From assembly GCF_029054785.1 (NCBI RefSeq), contig NZ_JAIDEN010000091.1, positions 24,377 to 88,376 of the forward strand: a DNA stretch of 64,000 nucleotides, given 5' to 3'. Below are positions 15,873-24,482 of the stretch, piece after piece (position 1 is the stretch's first letter; each line of letters begins with the position of its first letter). The notes under the pieces are model-generated. The model saw only the letters and a list, made by a program, of their open reading frames with translations, searched no databases and was not told where the DNA came from. The position numbers and the translations under genes were made by a program. The stretch comes from Duncaniella sp. (GTDB lineage: Bacteria; Bacteroidota; Bacteroidia; Bacteroidales; Muribaculaceae).

Positions 15873-18800
15873 ATTCAGACAATCATAAATACAGCAAATG
15901 GGAGGTGCAGAAGGTCAAAGACCTCGACATTCGTTTGTTTATTCCCGGCTGCGACCAACGCAAAGTATCACAAGACGTAGAGTGCCCTTTCTGCGGCAAG
16001 ACAAAGTTTAACATCAGCCGCAAAAAAGGTTACAACAATGCCAAATGTTGGGCGTGCGGCCAAGGCTTCTCTGGCCCGATTGCGGCTGTTGCCTACTATC
16101 AAGGCATAAACCTTGACACTGACTGGCTACATGCTCTCGAAGAGACCGCCCGCCAAGGTGGTATTGTCATCACTCCGGAGGAACGCCGGCGCGAGGAATC
16201 CATTGCCGCTGCTGTCAAGTCGAATCACTCCTCTTTCTTGCGTCAGCAACTCGAATCATCAGGATTGACGGAGGCCGATGTCATGGCCTCGATTATAGAG
16301 GGCGGTCAGGATTTATTCCGCTCTCCTTTCCGAAAAGGCCGAGTAAATGAGTCTTTCATTCCGGACGACGCCGGCGACGAAATGCTCATTTACTACTATG
16401 ACCTTAACGGACGGCCTATGATGTACACGGCAAAAGGGTCGGCAAAGCCTCGTCAGTATGTGCGTGTACGTTGGTCTAACCCGGCTCTCCATCGAGGGGC
16501 CAACGGCAAAGAAATGAAATATCAGACTCCCGCCGGAGCTTCTTGCCGTGTTTATATACCGGAGAAGATCCGCCGTCTGTATAAAAGTAAAACCCACATC
16601 GACACACTGTTCCTTCAGGAAGGCGAAAAGAAGGCCGAAAAGGCCTGCAAGCACGGTATGTTATCTATCGGCATACAAGGTATAAATAACTTCGGCTCGC
16701 AACAGGAAGGTCTGTTGCAAGACATTCAGGACATTGCCAAAATTTGCTCGATAGCCAACATCGTTCTTGTCATGGATTCAGACTGGAACGACCTACACAG
16801 AGATATTATCGTCGGCGACCGTGCCGATAAACGCCCGAACTCATTCTCTAAAGCTGTCATCAAGTACCGCCAGTATATGAAGACATTCAACACCATTGGC
16901 CTGTCAGTAAATATCTGGTGGGGCCATGTGAATGAGAATGAACACGGCGACAAGGGAGTCGATGACCTCCTTTGTGGTTCCCTGCTCGGTCGAGAGTCTG
17001 AGCTGATGGAGGACATTGAGCGCACGATGAACTCTCACGATGGCCGGGGAAAGTGGCTCAATATCCACAAGATTACAGAGGAATCCGACACTAAAATTCG
17101 CGATTTTTGGTCGCTCAATGATGTTCAGGCGTTCTATGAAATCCACAAAGAGCGTTTGACCGGGATTGATACTTTCAAGATTGGCAATATCCGCTACAAG
17201 GCAGAGAACGGCGCTCTCGTGCCTGTGAGCCGGTATTCTTCGTCAACAGACATATACTCAATCACCCAAACATCTAAGGGCGAGGATAAAGTGGAGTTTA
17301 ACGACGTCGAAGCATTCCGCTTCCTTGCGGCCAGTGGTTTTTACCGACTGCGCAATAGCGACGAAGCGGCCACCGGCTATGAGTTCATTCGCATTGATGA
17401 CGGTATCATTGACCGTGTGGCCTCTTATGAAGTGCGAGACTTTATCCGAAGCTACATTACGGCCAACTGCAAGAATGATTTGGTTCTCAGATTTTTCAAG
17501 AAGAAACTGTCAACAATTATGTCGGATAAGCAACTTGAAGAGCTCGATATTATTTCTGATGATTTCAATAATTTCACTTCGGGCGTTCAGCGTACCTGCT
17601 ACAACAATGGTCAAGTCGAGATAACGGCCAACGCTATCACTCCTAATAAGCCGATTAGTCAGGTATGGCGCAGCCGTATTGTTCCCCGGCGTTTTACTCG
17701 TGTGCCTATCATCAAGGATATCCAGAAAATCGGCGATAACTTTTATATAGAATACACGCCGGAGGCGGCAAAGTGTGAGTTCCTTTCTTTCCTCGTCAAT
17801 ACCTCCAACAACTTTTTCGCACATGACGCAGAGCGCGAGTTATCCGATTCTGAAACATTCGAGTGGATTCACCATATTGTCAACAAAATCACCACGCTTG
17901 GATTCTTGCTTTGTGATTATAAATATGCCTCGGAACGCAAGGCCGTGATTATTCAGGACCACCTCATGTCTGAGGTCGGCCAGAGTCACGGCGGCGCCGG
18001 CAAGTCTATTGTCGGAAATGCTATCGGTCATGTCGTGAACCAATTCTTCATCGATGGCAAACAGATGAAGCGAGATGACGAGTTTCTTCTATCCGGCGTT
18101 ACCAAGGCAACACGGAATATATTCATCGACGACGTAAAGACAAACTTTGCGTTTGAGAATCTTTTCGCTATGGTAACCGGCCCAATGTATGTCAATCCCA
18201 AAGGCAAAGATCGCTACTGCATACCTCTTAAGGACTCGCCGAAAATATTGATCACCACAAATCACGCAATCAACAAGGCCAATGAAGCCGCCACGAAGCG
18301 TCGAATCATCTACATGGAGTTCTCGACTTGGTATAATCCTGATCACACTCTCGTCGATGATTTTCACCACATGTTTTTCGACGATTGGAACGAAGAGCAA
18401 TGGAATCTATTTGACAATCTCATGGCCGAGTGTGTCATGTACTATTTCCGCTCTTTTGAGAACTGTTGGGCGCGTGAAGGCGCTGGAGCTGTTCCACCGC
18501 CCATGAAGAACATTGAGCTGCGCACTCTCCGTCAGGAGATGTCTGAAGTGCTATATCAGTGGGCCGAGGAGTATTTTGACCCGTCAGGCTCTCATCTTAA
18601 CGAGCGCATTAAACGCGCTGACCTCGTAGCTTCATTCTTCGAGTATGCCGGTGGTCCTGCCGGCCACGGTGTCACTCGAACCAATTTCAAAGGCAAGATA
18701 CAGGCCTATTGTAAGTTTAAGGGGTACGATTTCAATATCGACCGCCCTAATGCCGAGAAAGCATATTACTCAGACTGGAAACCGTTACACCCTGAAGAAT

Positions 18801-18889
18801 CGTTCATCGGTTCAGACGATAAATCTGGCGGCGCCGAATATTTCAAAGTTTACTCTCCGGCAAAAGAAAAAGAACTCAAACCATTCTAA
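15869..18889 (+). CDS. Phage primase-helicase (CHC2 zinc finger, Toprim, SF3 helicase)
   Basis: 1006 residues. The N-terminal zinc finger is Cys39-x2-Cys42 ... Cys60-x2-Cys63 (CPFCGKTKF and CWACGQGF). A Toprim-like primase core follows: LFLQEGEKKAEKA carries the conserved Glu and VLVMDSDWND the acidic pair. The C-terminal half is a superfamily-3/D5-like ATPase: Walker A GGAGKSIVGNAIG near residue 707, Walker B RNIFIDDVKTNF and sensor KILITTNHA. One protein thus primes and unwinds phage DNA. It is followed by a DnaA-domain-like protein, which suggests these form the replication module. No DNA polymerase is present, so the host replisome must be used. Confidence 0.88.
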   Translation: MNSDNHKYSKWEVQKVKDLDIRLFIPGCDQRKVSQDVECPFCGKTKFNISRKKGYNNAKCWACGQGFSGPIAAVAYYQGINLDTDWLHALEETARQGGIVITPEERRREESIAAAVKSNHSSFLRQQLESSGLTEADVMASIIEGGQDLFRSPFRKGRVNESFIPDDAGDEMLIYYYDLNGRPMMYTAKGSAKPRQYVRVRWSNPALHRGANGKEMKYQTPAGASCRVYIPEKIRRLYKSKTHIDTLFLQEGEKKAEKACKHGMLSIGIQGINNFGSQQEGLLQDIQDIAKICSIANIVLVMDSDWNDLHRDIIVGDRADKRPNSFSKAVIKYRQYMKTFNTIGLSVNIWWGHVNENEHGDKGVDDLLCGSLLGRESELMEDIERTMNSHDGRGKWLNIHKITEESDTKIRDFWSLNDVQAFYEIHKERLTGIDTFKIGNIRYKAENGALVPVSRYSSSTDIYSITQTSKGEDKVEFNDVEAFRFLAASGFYRLRNSDEAATGYEFIRIDDGIIDRVASYEVRDFIRSYITANCKNDLVLRFFKKKLSTIMSDKQLEELDIISDDFNNFTSGVQRTCYNNGQVEITANAITPNKPISQVWRSRIVPRRFTRVPIIKDIQKIGDNFYIEYTPEAAKCEFLSFLVNTSNNFFAHDAERELSDSETFEWIHHIVNKITTLGFLLCDYKYASERKAVIIQDHLMSEVGQSHGGAGKSIVGNAIGHVVNQFFIDGKQMKRDDEFLLSGVTKATRNIFIDDVKTNFAFENLFAMVTGPMYVNPKGKDRYCIPLKDSPKILITTNHAINKANEAATKRRIIYMEFSTWYNPDHTLVDDFHHMFFDDWNEEQWNLFDNLMAECVMYYFRSFENCWAREGAGAVPPPMKNIELRTLRQEMSEVLYQWAEEYFDPSGSHLNERIKRADLVASFFEYAGGPAGHGVTRTNFKGKIQAYCKFKGYDFNIDRPNAEKAYYSDWKPLHPEESFIGSDDKSGGAEYFKVYSPAKEKELKPF

Positions 18890-18898
18890 TTTACCTAT

Positions 18899-19201
18899 AT
18901 GGATAACAAGGAAATCGCTCTCACTGTGGTAAGTAAGGTTACAGGTGTGGCAAAATCAACAATTCTTTCCCGGACGCGGATATGGCCTGCCGTTGAAGCT
19001 CGGCAGCTCATAATCCTTTTGTTATATCGCGACGGCGCCACCGACGAGTCAATCTCATGGATATTGAAACGTGGCCGGTGTGCCATTCTTAAATCCCGGC
19101 ACACCGCAACAGACTCCCTCCGGCTATCAAAATTATTCCGTGCCAAATTCGACAAAGCCTCAGAACTATATGAACACCAAAAATCCTTACGAGTATCTTA
19201 A
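18899..19201 (+). CDS. DnaA domain IV-like DNA-binding protein
   Basis: 100 residues. The block VSKVTGVAKSTILSRTR ... VEARQLIILLLY ... WILKRGRCAILKSRHTATD lines up with DnaA domain IV: the 'vVEARQiAMYL' basic-loop helix and a 'GRdHsTVlhA'-like turn (here KRGRCAILKSRHTA). The AAA+ part of DnaA is absent. A free-standing DnaA-type origin-binding domain right after the primase-helicase could mark the phage origin and load the helicase, or compete with host DnaA. It overlaps the next gene by 32 bases. Confidence 0.6.
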   Translation: MDNKEIALTVVSKVTGVAKSTILSRTRIWPAVEARQLIILLLYRDGATDESISWILKRGRCAILKSRHTATDSLRLSKLFRAKFDKASELYEHQKSLRVS

Positions 19202-19520
19202 AATTGACTGTCTCGCCGATGTTGATCCAGTCGAAGCTCAGTCAACCTGGTGCGTTACCGATGGCCGCGACGAAACCGTCACAATCTTCTCGTCGCCACT
19301 CCAAGATGGCTCTTGGGTTTATGGCTATCTCGTTCACTGGGCCAATGGCCGGACATCAGTGCAACAGCCGACTGCAGCCCTCGGCCGTTTTCACTCACAG
19401 CGCGAGGCCAAATTGTATGCAATCGGTTTCATGCTCCTGTATCTGGACTATTTCCTGGAAGAAACCCGTGCCGACCTTCGCCGAGCTGAAGCGGCTCTTA
19501 TTCAAGCAGAACTATTCTAA
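19170..19520 (+). CDS. Conserved phage protein, unknown function
   Basis: 116 residues from the ATG at 19170. Not recognised. It has a predicted beta-rich middle with SSPLQDGSWVYGYLVHWANGR and a C-terminal helix (AKLYAIGFMLLYLDYFLEETRADLRRAEAALIQ) that looks amphipathic or coiled-coil. There is no signal peptide. Its position between the DnaA-like gene and a lipoprotein places it in the early operon. Confidence 0.6.
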   Translation: MNTKNPYEYLKIDCLADVDPVEAQSTWCVTDGRDETVTIFSSPLQDGSWVYGYLVHWANGRTSVQQPTAALGRFHSQREAKLYAIGFMLLYLDYFLEETRADLRRAEAALIQAELF

Positions 19521-19531
19521 TTCCCCAAAAT

Positions 19532-19882
19532 ATGGTTTACAAACTTTCCATTCTTCTTGCCCTCGCTCTTGTTGGCTGCTCTCAGCCTAACAACGAGCTT
19601 TCCGGATCATCGGCTCAGCCTCATGCAGCCGTCGCCTCTGTGTCAATTCCTGCCGGGTTCTCCGTCATCGAGCAGCACCCCGACGGATATTTCATTCGTC
19701 TTGCCTCCGCGGAACGTGCCTCTGCCGCCACGATCCGCTCAATCGCCGACACATTCAATGGCGAATTTGACCGTGTCGACCTATGTCTCGACGTCGCCCA
19801 TGAGCGCGGCGATGAATACGCCTCGATCATCGGCTTTCAGGTGTTCGACCACGAAAATGATAACATCTACTCACTTGAATGA
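19532..19882 (+). CDS. Small phage-encoded lipoprotein
   Basis: 116 residues. The N-terminus MVYKLSILLALALVGC is a lipoprotein signal with Cys16 as the lipidated residue, followed by a polar linker SQPNNELSGSSAQP. The mature part (FSVIEQHPDGYFIRLASAERASAATIRSIADTFNGEF) has no recognised domain. A lipoprotein in an early operon suggests superinfection exclusion or another envelope change during infection or lysogeny; that role is inference. It overlaps the next gene by 4 bases. Confidence 0.65.
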   Translation: MVYKLSILLALALVGCSQPNNELSGSSAQPHAAVASVSIPAGFSVIEQHPDGYFIRLASAERASAATIRSIADTFNGEFDRVDLCLDVAHERGDEYASIIGFQVFDHENDNIYSLE

Positions 19883-20109
19883 CGACAAATCCGACAAAGG
19901 CCGTGCTGCTGCGCTCTCTGACGATCGGCTGTCTCCACATTCAGAAAGGCGTTGAAGTTGATTTGTTCTCAATCGGTGAAACCGGCGCTTTTATATCCGT
20001 CGACCGCAACTCCTTCTGTGTTCCGCAACACTTTATAACCATCATACCTCCCGACTCGACACGAGTCCATAAACGTAAGAAGAAACAAACTAAACGTAAG
20101 AAAAAATGA
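19879..20109 (+). CDS. Small basic-tailed phage protein, unknown
   Basis: 76 residues, start ATG overlapping the upstream stop (ATGA-type coupling). Beta-rich body (LTIGCLHIQKGVEVDLFSIGETG) and a strongly basic C-terminus (HKRKKKQTKRKKK) that may bind nucleic acid. Not recognised. Confidence 0.55.
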   Translation: MTTNPTKAVLLRSLTIGCLHIQKGVEVDLFSIGETGAFISVDRNSFCVPQHFITIIPPDSTRVHKRKKKQTKRKKK

Positions 20110-20300
20110 AACTAATAACCCCCGGCCTCATGTACTGGTGTCTCCCACCGGTGCTCGCCATCTCTGACGCTGCAATAGCGTATGCCCTCGACCTCGCCAA
20201 TGGCGACATCGAGGACGAGAGAGAAATCATCGATGTCGAATACGAAGACATAACTGACATTAAGGAAGAAGTCCCGGGCGAGGAGGCCTTTGTTAGTTAA
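20106..20300 (+). CDS. Small acidic phage protein, unknown
   Basis: 64 residues, acidic in the second half (DIEDEREIIDVEYEDITDIKEEVPGEE), coupled to the preceding gene by a 4-base overlap. The basic tail before and acidic tail here make a possible interacting pair, but nothing more can be read. Confidence 0.5.
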   Translation: MKLITPGLMYWCLPPVLAISDAAIAYALDLANGDIEDEREIIDVEYEDITDIKEEVPGEEAFVS

Positions 20301-20301
20301 T

Positions 20302-20631
20302 ATGATCGCTTCCTTCAATCACATCGTATTTGTGAAGTATCCAAATGTAAGAAACGTGCAACCGGGCACAATATACATCGATGCGCCGGGACACACCGCT
20401 ATGTGGCAATGCCCTTGCGGTTGTGGGAACATCGCCAAGGTCAAAATCAGAAAATGTAAGGTTTTTGACCCTTACGATAGCGTTTCCGTACCGTCAGATG
20501 AAGTGGGATATGAATTAAGCGATGACGGCGAGTTTTCAGCGTCTCCACTATTTGTGGACCCAAAATGTCCTAACGGCCTTGTCTATGGTATTGAACACAA
20601 TAAGGTAATTATTCATCAAGCAAATATTTAA
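20302..20631 (+). CDS. DUF6527-like Cys-rich protein
   Basis: 109 residues from ATG 20302. It contains MWQCPCGCGNIAKVKI, a compact CxCGCG cluster followed by later Cys residues, recalling small zinc-binding DUF6527-type proteins that often occur on mobile elements. The C-terminal part (FVDPKCPNGLVYGIEHNKVIIHQ) is beta-rich. Function unknown. Confidence 0.55.
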   Translation: MIASFNHIVFVKYPNVRNVQPGTIYIDAPGHTAMWQCPCGCGNIAKVKIRKCKVFDPYDSVSVPSDEVGYELSDDGEFSASPLFVDPKCPNGLVYGIEHNKVIIHQANI

Positions 20632-20636
20632 TTTGT

Positions 20637-21098
20637 ATGAATATAGTGACGGATCCTGCTCGGTTGATTTCCGAACATTCGATGACCCCTTATTGGGTTG
20701 AATTACGTCGACGTGAGGCTCTGCTTAAGGCGTACATACGTATGGAACGCAAAATAATTGCTATCCTGCGTGATTTCCATACGAAAGTCTGGATTATCCC
20801 TCGTGGGATAGATAAATGTCCATATCGGTGGGAATATGTCGCCCATGACAATATAACTGAATCTTTCGAGGATTTTGAAGACACTGTCTGTCATGCCCTC
20901 GAAGATTTGGAAGAAGTCGCTGGCCAAAATTTATCTGATTTATGTACTTTCTTCAGCTTAGATGACACCGAGGTAGAACATGAAAGAAAAGCCGCTGCAG
21001 ATTTGAGTAAACTATCCATAATCAGATACGCCTTTGACGCAGACCTCAGACATCTTATAGATCCGAGCTTTGACCCAAACGCTGACCTCCCATTCTAA
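20637..21098 (+). CDS. Phage protein, unknown function
   Basis: 153 residues. Mostly helical and acidic; no domain recognised. Rich in Tyr/Trp near the N-terminus (TPYWVELRRREALLKAYIRM). It lies 5 bases after the preceding gene in the early operon. Confidence 0.55.
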   Translation: MNIVTDPARLISEHSMTPYWVELRRREALLKAYIRMERKIIAILRDFHTKVWIIPRGIDKCPYRWEYVAHDNITESFEDFEDTVCHALEDLEEVAGQNLSDLCTFFSLDDTEVEHERKAAADLSKLSIIRYAFDADLRHLIDPSFDPNADLPF

Positions 21099-21116
21099 CC
21101 CACTTATAACAACGCT

Positions 21117-21395
21117 ATGCAGTTTGATTTGCCAATGGTTCCGACAATCAATGAGATTGTCTACAACCGACCGGAACCGACGGAGCGGCGAGACTTCAGT
21201 TTCTCGACCGACTCTGGCCGATTTCATGTCGGCGACATCGTGCGCTTCTTTTTCGGATCGGTTATCCGTTCCGGGCGCGTAACTACCTCCTTCCGCCGCG
21301 GCCTCACTCGGATCTACCATATCGAGTCTGCCGACCACACTTGGTATCGTGGTATCATCGAGGCCAACATCATCACCAACCTTGAACCACAATGA
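21117..21395 (+). CDS. Small beta-rich phage protein, unknown
   Basis: 92 residues. The C-terminal part FHVGDIVRFFFGSVIRSGRVTTSFRRG...IYHIESADHTWYRG reads like a small SH3-like beta barrel. No function can be assigned. Its stop overlaps the next ATG by 4 bases. Confidence 0.55.
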   Translation: MQFDLPMVPTINEIVYNRPEPTERRDFSFSTDSGRFHVGDIVRFFFGSVIRSGRVTTSFRRGLTRIYHIESADHTWYRGIIEANIITNLEPQ

Positions 21396-21583
21396 CTTTC
21401 AAAGAACGTGTAACAATCGCAGTCCACTACCATTATTATTGCTTGAATAGAGCAAATTGTGACCCGGTGGGCGGTTTTGAAGACATCAATCAGTTGTTCA
21501 AAGACTTAGCAGCTGATGATGAAAGGCTTAAAGAAATGTTGGAAGAAGAATATGAATCAGTTTTTTCAGACAACGACGAATAA
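21392..21583 (+). CDS. Small phage protein, unknown
   Basis: 63 residues, acidic and helical (INQLFKDLAADDERLKEMLEEEYESVF). It starts within the stop of the gene before it. Not recognised. Confidence 0.5.
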   Translation: MTFKERVTIAVHYHYYCLNRANCDPVGGFEDINQLFKDLAADDERLKEMLEEEYESVFSDNDE

Positions 21584-21599
21584 CTAATCCCACAACCCA

Positions 21600-21824
21600 A
21601 TGAAAAAGAACAAAACCCCAATCATCGTCGCCGTGTTCCTCGTGGCATGGCTCCTATCGACCGTCGCCTTCATCGTGCTCAAATGCTTCGGCGTTATTTC
21701 CTGGTCATGGTGGTGGCTGCTCGCGCCAATCTTCGGCACTCCGCTGCTCGCACTCCTGGCAGTCGGCACTGTGGCCTTCTGCACAATCTTCCTCTCACTT
21801 ACATCAAAAGTCAATAAGCTATGA
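21600..21824 (+). CDS. Small membrane protein with two transmembrane helices
   Basis: 74 residues. Two hydrophobic segments (TPIIVAVFLVAWLLSTVAFIV and WWWLLAPIFGTPLLALLAVG...) with a short Trp-rich turn. It is in the early gene string, not the lysis cassette, so a holin role is less likely; it could modify the inner membrane. Its stop overlaps the next gene by 4 bases. Confidence 0.6.
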   Translation: MKKNKTPIIVAVFLVAWLLSTVAFIVLKCFGVISWSWWWLLAPIFGTPLLALLAVGTVAFCTIFLSLTSKVNKL

Positions 21825-22033
21825 TTTTCAAAGTTTTCTTCTGCGTCGTGAACCCAAAAGGGTCGCCGACGCAACCATTCCGCATTTGTAAGATTCTGTC
21901 GGTCGAGAACGGCCCTATGCTTGAATCTCGCATAAACAGCATAATCACCAACCTCAAAGCTGATGGCTATGAAGTGGCCGAGGTCGAGGACTGCTGGAAC
22001 ATCTCGGAACCTTCCATTATTGACCCTCGATGA
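21821..22033 (+). CDS. Small phage protein, unknown
   Basis: 70 residues; predicted alpha/beta (MIFKVFFCVVNPKGSPTQPF, then ADGYEVAEVEDCWNI). Coupled by 4-base overlaps on both sides. Not recognised. Confidence 0.5.
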   Translation: MIFKVFFCVVNPKGSPTQPFRICKILSVENGPMLESRINSIITNLKADGYEVAEVEDCWNISEPSIIDPR

Positions 22034-22398
22034 CCCGCACTTACTCCAAATCACTGATTGCGGCTTACTCCTCAGCTCTGGCACTCGCTTCTACATCGAG
22101 CCTGCCTGAGCTGAGGGCTGTGGCCGTTGCTCTTGATGGTTTTCGCGAGGCGGCTGCCGCAGCCAATCGCTTTTCAGCTATGGCTCGGATTGCTCCACCT
22201 CCGATGACTATAACGGTAACTCTGAAAGCTAATTTAGACAAACTTTCGAGAGACATTCGTAGACTGGCACAATCAACTTGCGACTGTTGCTGTCACTATC
22301 AGGCCCACCCGCCCCGATGTCAGCTCTCCAAGCGCTCCATCTCCCCTAAACAATTCTCATGTAAGAAATACTCACCTAAACACAACCCACGAAAATGA
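22030..22398 (+). CDS. Small phage protein, unknown, Ala/Ser-rich
   Basis: 122 residues. The first half is Ala-rich and helical (SKSLIAAYSSALALASTSS, AAVALDGFREAAAAANRF). The second half is basic with several Cys (CDCCCHYQAHPPRC). Coupled to both neighbours by 4-base overlaps, which supports it as real despite unusual composition. Confidence 0.5.
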   Translation: MTRTYSKSLIAAYSSALALASTSSLPELRAVAVALDGFREAAAAANRFSAMARIAPPPMTITVTLKANLDKLSRDIRRLAQSTCDCCCHYQAHPPRCQLSKRSISPKQFSCKKYSPKHNPRK

Positions 22399-22676
22399 AT
22401 ATTGAAATTTTACAAAACGACTCCTCCGTTGACCATCAGCGCAAGCTCGTAGCCGAAGCTTTGCCGGAGCTGGAGCAGTTCATCATCATCGGCAGAAGGG
22501 CTGAAGGGTCAGAGAAACTTCGTAATTTCGCCTCCTGCTCATTCTCTGAACCTGACCTCGCTAATGCTGTTGCGAACTTCCTCATCGGACACCCTCAGGC
22601 AATTAAGCCTTTTGTAATTGGTTCAAGAGCCGCCATTCATCATATGGCCCAAGTTGCTAAAAATGAAAAAGTGTAG
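22395..22676 (+). CDS. Small phage protein, unknown
   Basis: 93 residues. Alpha-helical, with no domain recognised (EALPELEQFIIIGRRAEGSEKLRNFA). Overlaps both neighbours (4 and 14 bases). Confidence 0.5.
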   Translation: MNIEILQNDSSVDHQRKLVAEALPELEQFIIIGRRAEGSEKLRNFASCSFSEPDLANAVANFLIGHPQAIKPFVIGSRAAIHHMAQVAKNEKV

Positions 22677-22827
22677 CCTCCTTGTCAGTAAGGAGGAACG
22701 CGAGCTGTGCCGACTGTGTCCGGATTCACTCGGCGCTCAGATCGTGCAATATCGGCTCGCAACACTCCGCCTGAGGCGCGAATTTTTACGCTCCACCTTC
22801 CGACAATATTACTATCTACTCAATTAG
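22663..22827 (+). CDS. Small basic phage protein, unknown
   Basis: 54 residues from the internal ATG 22663. Basic, with a CRLCPD pair of cysteines and a run of basic aromatic residues (LRREFLRSTFRQYYYLL). It ends 2 bases before the methyltransferase start. Confidence 0.45.
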   Translation: MKKCSLLVSKEERELCRLCPDSLGAQIVQYRLATLRLRREFLRSTFRQYYYLLN

Positions 22828-22829
22828 TT

Positions 22830-23522
22830 ATGAAACAGTACCAGCATATCACATTGCACGAGGGCGACTGCCTGGACATTTTGCCCAGTATAGCGAGCCA
22901 GTCTTTTGACCTCGCCATAGTCGACCCGCCATATTATAGCGGACCGGAGCGCCGACAATTTTATGGCCGCAAGGTCTCTACTATCGGGGTTGCCCGGCAT
23001 GACTACCCGATAGCAGAAAAGTGGGTTGTGCCGTCCACTGAATACTTCGATGAACTGCAACGTGTAGCGAAATATTACATCGTATGGGGGTGTAACTATT
23101 TTGACTATATTTTCGCTCATGGTCGCATTGTTTGGGATAAATGCAACAGCGCGTCATCTTTTTCTGACTGCGAAATTGCCGCAACCAATCTCATTGAGTC
23201 CGTCCGTCTGTTCCCTTTCATGTGGAACGGTATGCTTCAGGGCAAAAGTGTATCCGATGGACGAACAATGCAAGGAAACAAAGCTCTCAATGAGAAACGT
23301 ATTCACCCAACGCAAAAGCCGGTCGCCCTTTATGCCTGGCTGCTTAATACTTTCGCTCAAAAAGGTTGGACTATCTTAGACACCCATTTAGGCTCTGGCA
23401 GTTCGGCAATTGCTTGCTATGAGTTGGGGTTTCCAATGCTCGGCATAGAAATAGATCATAATTATTACAAGGCTGCCGAAAAGCGGCTCATAGAGTATCA
23501 ACGACAACTTAAATTATTTTAA
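22830..23522 (+). CDS. Orphan DNA methyltransferase, beta class, DPPY type (probably N6-adenine)
   Basis: 230 residues from ATG 22830. The catalytic motif IV is DPPY (residues 32-35), followed by motif X-like HPTQKP and then motif I LDTHLGSGSSAIACYELG near the C-terminus. This order (IV before I) defines the beta group, and DPPY points to N6-methyladenine. There is no cognate endonuclease nearby, so it is a solitary phage methyltransferase, probably protecting phage DNA or altering promoter access. The upstream in-frame extension overlaps the small gene before it and was not used. Confidence 0.85.
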   Translation: MKQYQHITLHEGDCLDILPSIASQSFDLAIVDPPYYSGPERRQFYGRKVSTIGVARHDYPIAEKWVVPSTEYFDELQRVAKYYIVWGCNYFDYIFAHGRIVWDKCNSASSFSDCEIAATNLIESVRLFPFMWNGMLQGKSVSDGRTMQGNKALNEKRIHPTQKPVALYAWLLNTFAQKGWTILDTHLGSGSSAIACYELGFPMLGIEIDHNYYKAAEKRLIEYQRQLKLF

Positions 23523-23523
23523 A

Positions 23524-24036
23524 ATGCCACAAATTCTAATCTCAAAAATCAACGGCGTCGACATCGTAACCGTTGACCGTGACGGAGAAATCTTCGTACC
23601 TATCAAACCAATCTGCGAGGCAATCGGCATTGACGCAAAAGCTCAACGTGCCAAACTCCAGGAAGACGAATTTTTCGCTTCAACTGGGGCGATTATCACC
23701 TCAGTTGCCGCCGATGAAAAGGAGCGCGAGATGTACTGCATTCGTCTCCGCGATGTCTACGGTTGGCTCGCCACCATCAACCCCGGAAAGGTCGCCCCGG
23801 AAGCTCGTGAGGCGGTCACTCGCTACCGTCGCGAGTGCTATGACGTGCTTTATGAGCATTTCACCGGCTCAATGCGGCGCACCATCGAGACCAACAACGC
23901 CGAAATTGAACTGCTGCAACAGATCAATTCGGCTATCTCTGACGAGAAGGAGGCTAAAGGCCGTCGCAAGAAAGCCGAGGAAGCCCTCGGCAAGCTCCGG
24001 GCCGAGCGTCTGAACCCACAACCGTCGCTGTTCTAA
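23524..24036 (+). CDS. Phage antirepressor, P22_AR N-terminal domain
   Basis: 170 residues. The N-terminal domain matches the P22 antirepressor fold: DGEIFVPIKPICEAIGIDAKAQRAKL, then MYCIRLRDVYGWLATINPGKV. It is followed by a helical C-terminal part (residues 115-165) with heptad-like LLQQINSAISDEKEAKGRRKKAEEAL. Antirepressors bind and inactivate phage repressors. It lies in the early operon, so it may start induction by binding the repressor at 14589, which lacks a self-cleavage domain. Confidence 0.82.
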   Translation: MPQILISKINGVDIVTVDRDGEIFVPIKPICEAIGIDAKAQRAKLQEDEFFASTGAIITSVAADEKEREMYCIRLRDVYGWLATINPGKVAPEAREAVTRYRRECYDVLYEHFTGSMRRTIETNNAEIELLQQINSAISDEKEAKGRRKKAEEALGKLRAERLNPQPSLF

Positions 24037-24038
24037 CT

Positions 24039-24482
24039 ATGAGAGTGATTAAATTCCGAGGTAAGCGCATTGATAACGGTGAGTGGGCTTATGGCCACTA
24101 TGCTCAGGTTGATACTGCTCAACACACTATTTTCTGGTTTAAAGAAGACGGTGCTCCATGGTGGGCTGATGTTAATCCGGAAACCGTCGGTCAATTCACA
24201 GGCCTTCTCGATAAAGAAGGCAAAGAGATTTACGAGGGTGACGTTCTCAAGGGAACTACCAATAAATGGGTAATGGAAGATAAGCCTGAACCACACGATT
24301 TTGTTGGATATGTTCGATGGGAGTCTCAATGCGATGTTGGTATGGAGTGGGTTCTAACTACAATGGATTCAACCGCCTCTGACTCGCTAAATGTGTACGT
24401 TCACTGCGTCGCAATCGATTATTCGACCGGGGTAATTATAGGTAATATACATGACAACCCTGAACTATTAAAAAATGATTGA
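24039..24482 (+). CDS. YopX-like phage protein
   Basis: 147 residues. It opens with MRVIKFRGKRIDNGEWAYG and contains TVGQFTGLLDKEGKEIYEGD and a C-terminal VIIGNIHDNPELL, the three hallmark blocks of the YopX family, common small SH3-like proteins of prophages. The molecular function is not known. It overlaps the next gene by 8 bases. Confidence 0.88.
   Translation: MRVIKFRGKRIDNGEWAYGHYAQVDTAQHTIFWFKEDGAPWWADVNPETVGQFTGLLDKEGKEIYEGDVLKGTTNKWVMEDKPEPHDFVGYVRWESQCDVGMEWVLTTMDSTASDSLNVYVHCVAIDYSTGVIIGNIHDNPELLKND

Noticed and set aside
19532..19882. Lipoprotein as part of the lysis (spanin) system
   Set aside because: It is in the early operon far from the endolysin and lacks a partner; a u-spanin candidate exists at 38246.
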